From Pseudomonadota bacterium (GTDB lineage Bacteria; Pseudomonadota; Gammaproteobacteria; Xanthomonadales; Xanthomonadaceae), in NCBI GenBank assembly GCA_023461075.1, contig JAEWNY010000092.1, positions 1-11,413 of the forward strand: DNA of 11,413 bases, given 5' to 3'. The position numbers and the translations under genes are program-made. The first letter of the stretch is position 1, and each line of letters opens with the position of its first letter. Below are positions 6,505 to 11,413 of the stretch, piece by piece. The notes below the pieces were generated by a model. That model saw only the letters and a program-made list of their open reading frames with translations, ran no database searches and was not told the DNA's origin.

Positions 6505-7460
6505 GCCGCGCGTGCCGCTGGCGGTACATCGCGGGTGGCCGCGACGAAGACATCCTCGAGGTTGGGTTCGCTCGGCTGCACCTTCGCCTGCAGGCCGGCC
6601 GCCGACAGGTGCCGCGATACCGACGCGGCGAGACCGCGTTCGTCCTCCCCCAGCACGCGCAGGCTGTTGCCGATCTGCGCCACGCTGAGGATGCCGGGCT
6701 GGCCATCGAGCGCGCGCTGCGCCTGCCGCGGCTGGCTGGATTCGACCAACAGGGTGCGCCCTTGCAGGGTCGAGGTCAGCGCCGCCGGCGAACCATCGGC
6801 GACCAGCCGCCCCTGGTCGAGGATGGCCAGGCCATGGCAGCGCTCGGCCTCGTCCATGTAATGGGTCGAGACCAGCAGCGTGGTGCCCGCATCGGCCAGT
6901 TCGAACAGGCGCTCCCAGAAATCCCGGCGCGATTCGGGATCGACCGCCGAGGTCGGCTCGTCGAGGAACAGCAACTCCGGCGTATGCACCACCGCCGCCG
7001 CCAACGCCAGCCGCTGCTTCTGCCCACCGCTCATCGTGCCTGCCAGTTGCCGCTGGCGGTCCTCGAACCGGTACTGGACGACCAGCTCGTCCACCCTTCC
7101 GGCGATCCGCGCGCGCGGCACGTCCTGGATCGCGGCAATGAACTCCAGGTTCTCGCGCACGCTGAGGTCTTCGAACAGCGAGAACTTCTGCGTCATGTAG
7201 CCGATGTGGCGACGCAATTCCTCCGCCTGTTCCGGCACGCGCAGGCCGAGCACTTCGATGTCGCCGGCCGTCGGCGTGAGCAGGCCGCAGAGCATGCGGA
7301 TGGTGGTGGACTTGCCCGAGCCATTGGGCCCGAGGAAACCATAGACCGCGCCTTTCGGGACGGAGAGAGACACATCATCGACCGCCAGCAACTCGCCGAA
7401 ACGCTTGGTCAGGCCGCGCGTGCGGACCGCGATTTCCGCGGAAGGCGCAGGCTCGCTCAC
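6501..7460 (-). CDS. ABC transporter ATP-binding protein (single-domain, drug-exporter type)
   Basis: This 319-residue cytoplasmic ATPase powers the neighbouring ABC-2 permease. The motifs are complete: Walker A GPNGSGKST (44-52), Q-loop Gln in MTQKF (Q91), signature MSGGQ (143-147, with Met for the usual Leu), Walker B LLFLDEPTS (163-171) with catalytic E168, D-loop SAVD (171-174) and switch His H200. After about 230 there is an extra C-terminal region ending in EPNLEDVFVAATRD, common in DrrA/CcmA-like exporter ATPases. It is a single nucleotide-binding domain. The related E. coli YbhF carries two fused domains. The start is a GTG whose last bases form a GTGA overlap with the stop of the membrane-fusion gene, and there is no strong Shine-Dalgarno sequence, so translation looks coupled. 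The stop in turn overlaps the permease ATG. Confidence 0.95.
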   Translation of the reverse strand: MSEPAPSAEIAVRTRGLTKRFGELLAVDDVSLSVPKGAVYGFLGPNGSGKSTTIRMLCGLLTPTAGDIEVLGLRVPEQAEELRRHIGYMTQKFSLFEDLSVRENLEFIAAIQDVPRARIAGRVDELVVQYRFEDRQRQLAGTMSGGQKQRLALAAAVVHTPELLFLDEPTSAVDPESRRDFWERLFELADAGTTLLVSTHYMDEAERCHGLAILDQGRLVADGSPAALTSTLQGRTLLVESSQPRQAQRALDGQPGILSVAQIGNSLRVLGEDERGLAASVSRHLSAAGLQAKVQPSEPNLEDVFVAATRDVPPAARAA

Positions 7461-8404
7461 GGGCCGAACACCACCCGCACCGGCAGGCCGGCGGGCAAAT
7501 CACGGGCAGCATCGTCCAACTGCACTTCGGCAAGATAGGAAAGCCGCGCCGCGTCCTTGCCGGCCAGCGCGAAGTAAGGCGTGAAACTGGCCTCGTTGCG
7601 GATCATCCGCACGGTGCCGCGATAAGCGCCGCCGCGCCCATCGACTTGCACGCTCAGCGCATCGCCAACCTTGACCCCGGCGCGCTGCGGTTCCAGTACG
7701 TAGATGCGTGCATGCGGCACGCCATCGGCCAGCATCACCACCAGTGGCGCACCGACCGGCGCCTGGTCGCCCAGCTTGTAGGGCAGGCTGTCGATGCGGC
7801 CGGCGCGCGGCGCGACGACCGTGAGCTTGTCGAGCACCACCTGTTGCGCACGCGTGTTCGCGCTCGCCGCTGCAACGGCCGCTTGGCCCTGCGCGATCTG
7901 TTCGCGCCGTGTGCCGTTGAGCAAGGTGTCGAGCGCCTGCTGCGCCACCTGCACCTGTGCTTGCGCGGTCTGCGCGGTCGCGCGCGCCCGGTCGATGTCG
8001 ATGGCAGCGACGTAGCGGCCCTTGCCCAACGCCGCCAGCCGCCGATAGGTTGCCTGCGCTTCGCTGGCTTGGGCCTGCGACTGCACCAGTTGCGCGCGCG
8101 CCTGCGCGATGGCCTCGCGGCGCGGCCCGGCCTCCAGTTCCGACAACACCGCGCGCTGCCGCGTGGTGTCGGCCTCGGCCACCTGCACTTGCGCCTCGGT
8201 GCGGGTGCGGTCGAGCGTCATCAACACGGTACCGGCCTCGACCTGCTGGCCTTCGCGCACGTGGATCGCGATAATGCGCTCGGCGGCCGGTGCCGGCACG
8301 GTGATGCGGTCGTATTCGAGCGAGCCCAGCGCCTGCGCGGGTTCGCGTCGGCATCCCGGCAACGCGATGGCAAACGCCAGCATCAAGATGATCGAGCGTT
8401 GCAT
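7457..8404 (-). CDS. HlyD/YbhG-like membrane-fusion protein, probable lipoprotein
   Basis: This is the periplasmic adaptor subunit, predicted to link the inner-membrane ABC exporter to an outer-membrane channel. The 315 residues begin with a short signal ending in ALPGC, a plausible lipobox with acylated C18, so the protein is probably lipid-anchored rather than held by a transmembrane helix. A lipoyl half-motif lies at about 38-66 (VREGQQVEAGTVLMTLD). A long Ala/Gln-rich coiled-coil hairpin follows at about 70-192, then the second lipoyl half at about 193-225 (VVAPRAGRIDSLPYKLGDQAPVG is its core region) and a beta-barrel part at about 228-315. The end pattern SFTPYFALAGKDAARLSY is like that of YbhG. 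The ATG lies 1 nt after the regulator gene stop, with GGAGG at 6 nt spacing inside that gene. An in-frame opening further upstream lies within the regulator gene and was not used. No outer-membrane factor gene is present in the window. Confidence 0.93.
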   Translation of the reverse strand: MQRSIILMLAFAIALPGCRREPAQALGSLEYDRITVPAPAAERIIAIHVREGQQVEAGTVLMTLDRTRTEAQVQVAEADTTRQRAVLSELEAGPRREAIAQARAQLVQSQAQASEAQATYRRLAALGKGRYVAAIDIDRARATAQTAQAQVQVAQQALDTLLNGTRREQIAQGQAAVAAASANTRAQQVVLDKLTVVAPRAGRIDSLPYKLGDQAPVGAPLVVMLADGVPHARIYVLEPQRAGVKVGDALSVQVDGRGGAYRGTVRMIRNEASFTPYFALAGKDAARLSYLAEVQLDDAARDLPAGLPVRVVFGP

Positions 8405-8405
8405 C

Positions 8406-9059
8406 TCAAGCCTCCATGTCCAGGCCCAGGCCATGGTTGAGCATGGCGATGGCATGACGCTCCAGCGCCGCGATGTCCATCTCGCGCTGGAACAGCCGTC
8501 CCCACACCGGGGCACCGGCGGCCGGGAACATCGTCATCCCGATCAGCGAAGTCACCAGCAATTCCGGGTCGATGTCGGCGGGCAGCTGGCCCTTGCGCTG
8601 CGCCTCGCCGATGCGCAGGGCCAGCATCCGCGGCAGTTGCGGGCCGACCACCTCCACCAGCATGTCGCGCAAGGCGCCGCCTTCGGCCAGCACTTCGCGC
8701 ACCCACAGCGACGGCAGCCACGGGTTTTCCCCGATCGCTTGGACAATGCCGCGCACGAAGCCGCGGATCAGGGTGGCGATGTCGGCGTCCGGCTCGACCC
8801 GCGCGCGCATGCCCGCCAGCACCGGCAGGAAGCGTTGGGCGACCAGCGCCTGCACGAGGGCTTCCTTGTCGCCGAAGTAGTAATGCAGCATCGCCGGGGT
8901 GACATCGGCCTCGCGTGCTATCGCGCGCAACGGGGTTGCAGCAATGCCCTCGCGCACGAAGCAGGCGATCGCGGCATCCAGCAGGGTCTCGCGCAGATCG
9001 GCACCGCCCGCCTCGGGACGTCCGGCCTTGCGCCTCCGCGATGCAACCGATTTGCCCAT
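8406..9059 (-). CDS. TetR/AcrR-family transcriptional regulator of the adjacent exporter
   Basis: This 217-residue protein is predicted to be a dimeric DNA-binding repressor whose ligand relieves repression of its own operon. The N-terminal TetR helix-turn-helix domain spans about 22-68. Helix 2 and the recognition helix lie in TPLRAIAREADVTPAMLHYYF (helix 3 around 54-60), with the conserved HYYFGDKEAL after it. A basic N-terminal tail (SRRRKAGR, 7-14) precedes the domain. The C-terminal part, about 85-217, is all-helical and would hold the ligand pocket, and its sequence does not reveal the ligand. It is the first gene of the export operon, 1 nt ahead of the membrane-fusion gene. The enterobacterial CecR(YbiH)-YbhGFSR operon has the same order. 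The ATG at 9057-9059 is the only reasonable start, and it lies only 6 nt beyond a good -10 element, suggesting a leaderless message. Confidence 0.93.
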   Translation of the reverse strand: MGKSVASRRRKAGRPEAGGADLRETLLDAAIACFVREGIAATPLRAIAREADVTPAMLHYYFGDKEALVQALVAQRFLPVLAGMRARVEPDADIATLIRGFVRGIVQAIGENPWLPSLWVREVLAEGGALRDMLVEVVGPQLPRMLALRIGEAQRKGQLPADIDPELLVTSLIGMTMFPAAGAPVWGRLFQREMDIAALERHAIAMLNHGLGLDMEA

Positions 9060-9065
9060 GCCCTT

Positions 9066-9094
9066 AATTTAATTCAATGATTAATTGATTTCAA
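9066..9094 (-). promoter_or_regulatory. Promoter of the tetR-export operon
   Basis: On the minus strand TTGAAA (9089-9094, 5 of 6 matches to the -35 consensus) and TAAATT (9066-9071, 4 of 6 matches to the -10 consensus) are separated by exactly 17 nt. It is the best sigma-70-like promoter in the window and lies in a marked AT-rich island. Only 6 nt lie between the -10 and the ATG, so transcription would begin at or next to the start codon. An AAGG lies in those 6 nt and would not be in such a transcript. Confidence 0.6.
9071..9091. promoter_or_regulatory. Probable TetR operator (inverted repeat)
   Basis: The core is tcaat at 9074-9078 and attga at 9084-9088, a perfect 5-bp inverted repeat around a 5-nt spacer (9079-9083). 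It extends with two more paired bases on each side (9071-9072 with 9090-9091) after one mismatch. The repeat lies almost exactly between the -35 and -10 elements of the operon promoter, the classic place for a TetR-family protein to block RNA polymerase. The size and symmetry fit a TetR dimer site. Binding is inferred. Confidence 0.55.
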
Positions 9095-9167
9095 CATCTG
9101 CATCCATGCTCACGACCACGCAATGCGGCATCGGGCATAGTGCCGATCCACTTCGCCCGCCACGCCC

Positions 9168-10166
9168 ATGCCCAGCCACGATTTCACCCTGGATCCCGCC
9201 GACAACGAACGCATCGCCAACCTGGCCGGGCCGTTCGATGCCCACCTGCGCCAGTTGGAGCTGCGCTTGGGCGTGGAGATCGCCAATCGCGGCAACATCT
9301 TCCGCGTCAGCGGCGATGACACGCATGCGTTGGTGATGGCGGAAAAGGTGCTGCGCGAGTTGTACGCGGAGGCCGGCAGCGAGACCTTCGACGGCAACGC
9401 GATCAACCTGCGCCTGGCCGGAATGGTCGGCGATGGCGATGCGGCCGCCGCCGCGCGCGACGGCGACTACGTGCCGCAGGACGTCGCGGTGCGGGTCAAG
9501 CGCGGCACCGTCAAGGGCCGCGGCGCCAATCAGAGGCAGTACCTGCACAAGATCGCCACCCATGACATCAATTTCGGCATCGGCCCGGCCGGTACCGGCA
9601 AGACCTTCCTCGCCGTGGCGATGGCGGTGGATGCGCTGAACGAATCGCGCGTGCAGCGGCTCATCCTGGTGCGCCCTGCGGTCGAAGCCGGCGAGAAGCT
9701 CGGCTTTTTGCCCGGCGACCTCACCCAGAAAGTCGATCCCTACCTGCGTCCTTTGTACGACGCGCTGTACGAGATGCTGGGCGTCGAGAAAGTGGTCAAG
9801 CTGCTGGAGAAGAACGTCATCGAGATCGCGCCACTGGCCTACATGCGCGGGCGCACCCTCAACGATGCGTTCGTGATCCTCGACGAGGCGCAGAACACCA
9901 CCATCGAGCAGATGAAGATGTTCCTGACCCGGCTGGGTTTCGGCAGCACCGCGGTGATCACCGGCGACATGACCCAGATCGACCTGCCCAAACACGTGAA
10001 GTCGGGCCTCAAGGATGCGATCGAGGTCTTGCGGGATGTCGATGGCGTCAGCTTCACCCTCTTCGAGGCACGCGACGTGGTGCGGCATCCGCTGGTCGCG
10101 CGGATCGTGACCGCGTATGAGCGCCGCGATGCACGCGATGCCGAGACCGGGCCCGCGGCGGGCTGA
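9168..10166 (+). CDS. ybeZ: PhoH-like ATPase
   Basis: This is a 332-residue cytoplasmic P-loop ATPase of the PhoH family. YbeZ proteins work alongside the endoribonuclease YbeY in ribosome and RNA metabolism, although the exact reaction is not settled. An N-terminal region (about 8-108) looks like the KH-type domain of this family. The ATPase core carries Walker A GPAGTGKT (139-146), LVRPAVEAGEKLGFLPGDL (167-185), Walker B FVILDEAQ (235-242) and TGDMTQIDLP (265-274). The last 15 or so residues are acidic and variable. An in-frame TAG at 9138-9140 rules out an upstream extension, and the ATG has no Shine-Dalgarno sequence in front of it. The gene is divergent from the tetR operon across a 108-nt gap and starts the ybeZ-ybeY-ybeX cluster. 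ybeY begins 41 nt after its stop. Confidence 0.96.
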   Translation: MPSHDFTLDPADNERIANLAGPFDAHLRQLELRLGVEIANRGNIFRVSGDDTHALVMAEKVLRELYAEAGSETFDGNAINLRLAGMVGDGDAAAAARDGDYVPQDVAVRVKRGTVKGRGANQRQYLHKIATHDINFGIGPAGTGKTFLAVAMAVDALNESRVQRLILVRPAVEAGEKLGFLPGDLTQKVDPYLRPLYDALYEMLGVEKVVKLLEKNVIEIAPLAYMRGRTLNDAFVILDEAQNTTIEQMKMFLTRLGFGSTAVITGDMTQIDLPKHVKSGLKDAIEVLRDVDGVSFTLFEARDVVRHPLVARIVTAYERRDARDAETGPAAG

Positions 10167-10195
10167 GCACGACCAACCGTGAAGCGACATCGGCC

Positions 10196-10201
10196 TACAA
10201 T
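10196..10201 (+). promoter_or_regulatory. Candidate -10 element immediately before ybeY
   Basis: TACAAT matches TATAAT at 5 of 6 positions and lies 6 nt before the ybeY ATG. If used, it would give a leaderless ybeY transcript. I see no good -35 at 16-18 nt upstream, which lowers confidence. ybeY could instead be expressed only by read-through from ybeZ. Confidence 0.3.
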
Positions 10202-10207
10202 CGCTCC

Positions 10208-10684
10208 ATGACCCGCGGACCCGTCAGCCTGGAAGTCGCCGTCAGCTACGCCACGCCGCGCAAGGGCGTGCCGGCGGCGATGAGTTTCCGCCGCTGGGTC
10301 GCCGCCGCGCTCGATACCCGTATCCGCGAGGCCGACCTCGCGCTGCGCATCGTCGGCGAGGATGAGGCCCGCGCGTTCAACCGCCATTACCGCGGCAAGG
10401 ATTACCCGACCAATGTGCTCAGTTTCCCGGCAGAACGCCCGCCGGGACTGCCGAAGAACGCCCGCTTCCCGCTGCTCGGCGACCTGGTGATCTGCGCACC
10501 GGTGGTCGCACGCGAGGCCGCGGAACAGCGCAAGCCTTTGTCCGCGCACTACGCGCACCTGACCGTGCACGGCGCGCTGCACCTGCTCGGCTGGGACCAT
10601 GACAACGAGGCCGATGCGCACGCGATGGAGCAACTCGAGCGCGAGATACTCGCCGGACTCGGCATCGACGACCCGTATCTTTGA
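10208..10684 (+). CDS. ybeY: Endoribonuclease YbeY, rRNA maturation factor
   Basis: This single-strand-specific, zinc-dependent endoribonuclease acts in 16S rRNA 3'-end maturation and 70S ribosome quality control in the cytoplasm. At 158 residues it has normal length. The defining metal-binding motif is present as HGALHLLGWDH, with H121, H125 and H131 as the ligands. The conserved TNVLSFP (68-74) and LLGDLVI (89-95) segments are also present, and R62 of the YRGKDYPTNV stretch is conserved in family members. No Shine-Dalgarno sequence precedes the ATG, and the bases before it are C-rich. The gene lies between ybeZ and ybeX as in E. coli, 41 nt after ybeZ and 87 nt before ybeX, so co-transcription is likely even though the gaps are not overlapping. 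Confidence 0.96.
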   Translation: MTRGPVSLEVAVSYATPRKGVPAAMSFRRWVAAALDTRIREADLALRIVGEDEARAFNRHYRGKDYPTNVLSFPAERPPGLPKNARFPLLGDLVICAPVVAREAAEQRKPLSAHYAHLTVHGALHLLGWDHDNEADAHAMEQLEREILAGLGIDDPYL

Positions 10685-10730
10685 GCAGTTGGCGGCGGCG
10701 ACCGTCATCGGTCCGCATGCATCGACCCTG

Positions 10731-10736
10731 TAGACT
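10731..10736 (+). promoter_or_regulatory. Candidate -10 element before ybeX/corC
   Basis: TAGACT matches TATAAT at 4 of 6 positions in the 87-nt gap between ybeY and ybeX. It would place a start about 30 nt before the ATG. No good -35 is visible, so this is a weak assignment. The gap holds nothing else I can support. Confidence 0.22.
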
Positions 10737-10771
10737 CCGGCCAACCCCATCGCGTTCCGTTCCGATCCTCC

Positions 10772-11413
10772 ATGTCCGAAGAACCCGACAGTAGCGGCCC
10801 TGCCAGCGAACCCCGAGGCTGGCTGCGCCGGCTGGGCGCCGCCTTCTCCGGTGAACCCACCACGCGCGGCGATGTCCTCGAGTTCCTGCGCGATGCCGAG
10901 GCCGATGGATTGCTGGATGCCGACACGGTCAGGATGATGGAAGGCGCGATCGCCGTCTCCGAACTCACCGTCGGCGACGTGATGATCCCGCGCTCGCAGA
11001 TGACCATGGTGCAGATCGACCAGCCGATGCGCGAGGTGATGGCGACCGCCGTGGAATCCGGCCACTCGCGCTTCCCGGTGCACGGCGAGGACAAGGATCA
11101 GATCCTCGGCATCCTGCTGGCCAAGGACCTCTTGAAAGTGGTGGTGTCCGATGGCGCGGCGACCCTGCACGACCTGCTGCGCCCGGCTTTCCTGATCCCC
11201 GAATCCAAGCGCCTCGACCTGCTGCTGCGCGAGTTCCGCCTGTCGCGCAACCACATGGCCATCGTCATCGACGAATATGGCGGCGTCGCTGGCCTGGTCA
11301 CCATCGAGGACGTGCTCGAGCAGATCGTCGGCGATATCGACGACGAACACGACGAGGCCGGCGAAGGCGATCATCACATCGCGGCGCAACCTGACGGGCA
11401 ATACGTGGTCGAT
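10772..11413 (+). CDS. ybeX: CBS-domain protein of the HlyC/CorC family (3' end cut by window)
   Basis: This is the YbeX/CorC protein, historically tied to Mg2+/Co2+ efflux with CorA and more recently to ribosome and RNA metabolism together with YbeY. The first 214 residues are present. An N-terminal region (about 1-65) of mixed sequence includes GWLRRLGAAFSGEP. Two CBS repeats follow, about 68-126 (VGDVMIPRSQM, then SGHSRFPVHGED) and about 131-190 (LLRPAFLIPESKRLDLLL, then IVIDEYGGVAGLVTIEDVLE). The latter phrase is a hallmark of the family. The C-terminal transporter-associated (CorC_HlyC) domain is just beginning at the window edge (about 205 onward, DGQYVVD). There is no transmembrane segment, consistent with the soluble CorC class. 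The ATG at 10772 lacks a Shine-Dalgarno sequence. An lnt gene is expected next by synteny but is not visible. Confidence 0.95.
   Translation, partial: MSEEPDSSGPASEPRGWLRRLGAAFSGEPTTRGDVLEFLRDAEADGLLDADTVRMMEGAIAVSELTVGDVMIPRSQMTMVQIDQPMREVMATAVESGHSRFPVHGEDKDQILGILLAKDLLKVVVSDGAATLHDLLRPAFLIPESKRLDLLLREFRLSRNHMAIVIDEYGGVAGLVTIEDVLEQIVGDIDDEHDEAGEGDHHIAAQPDGQYVVD

Noticed and set aside
5206..6861. 551-codon plus-strand open frame across the unknown gene, permease and ATPase
   Set aside because: It crosses three better-supported minus-strand genes and encodes a Gln/His/Arg-rich sequence without signal, domain or ribosome site.
8405..8515. Extension of the fusion-protein frame upstream into tetR
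   Set aside because: The ATG at 8404 has GGAGG at 6 nt and starts the lipoprotein signal. The extension only overlaps the regulator's coding sequence.
9081..10190. 369-codon minus-strand open frame over ybeZ
   Set aside because: It is fully antisense to the PhoH-like ATPase and would replace the clear tetR promoter region. No domain is recognisable.
9839..11401. 520-codon minus-strand open frame across ybeZ, ybeY and ybeX
   Set aside because: It is antisense to three genes with diagnostic motifs. Long stop-free antisense frames are expected at this GC content.
1..11413. Mobile elements, CRISPR arrays, tRNA or rRNA genes
   Set aside because: I looked for transposase-like frames, terminal repeats, regularly spaced repeats and tRNA-like cloverleaf arms and found none I could support by eye.

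Overview
The window looks like a chromosomal segment of a high-GC gammaproteobacterium, most likely of the Xanthomonadaceae/Lysobacteraceae (Xanthomonas–Lysobacter–Luteimonas type). The support is the uniformly GC-rich coding sequence, the gene order Rieske protein then cytochrome b directly downstream of a lytic transglycosylase, and a miaB ... ybeZ-ybeY-ybeX/corC block. Genus cannot be fixed from this sequence. There are eleven protein-coding genes, two of them cut by the window ends. I see no rRNA, tRNA, CRISPR array or insertion sequence, and no gene-free stretch over 300 bases.

Left part (1-2521), all on the minus strand: a secreted or periplasmic lytic transglycosylase (1495-2367) lies upstream of the bc1 complex genes. 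Those are petA, the Rieske Fe-S protein (753-1364), and petB, cytochrome b, whose 3' end runs off the window at base 1. A candidate sigma-70-like promoter at 1434-1463 separates petA from the transglycosylase.

Middle (2522-9059): miaB (2522-3937, plus strand) makes a tRNA methylthiotransferase. It converges on a five-gene minus-strand unit that reads from right to left: TetR-family regulator (8406-9059), HlyD/YbhG-like membrane-fusion lipoprotein (7457-8404), ABC ATPase (6501-7460), ABC-2 permease (5413-6504) and an unrecognised secreted 472-residue protein (3948-5366). The first four overlap or sit 1 nt apart, so they look like one self-regulated export operon. It resembles a reduced version of the enterobacterial ybiH(cecR)-ybhGFSR system, with one ATPase and one permease. 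An AT-rich promoter/operator with a clear inverted repeat lies immediately before the regulator gene, and its geometry predicts a leaderless transcript.

Right part (9168-11413, plus strand): ybeZ (PhoH-like ATPase), ybeY (rRNA-maturation endoribonuclease) and ybeX/corC (CBS-domain protein, cut by the window end). In E. coli miaB is directly followed by ybeZ-ybeY-ybeX-lnt. Here the exporter unit plus the unknown gene sits between miaB and ybeZ in the opposite direction, which is the most notable organisational feature. The three ybe genes all lack a recognisable Shine-Dalgarno sequence, unlike most of their neighbours.

Most of the window is ordinary housekeeping. The parts worth a second look are the inserted exporter, its operator, the unknown secreted protein, and the unusual translation-initiation context of the ybe genes.
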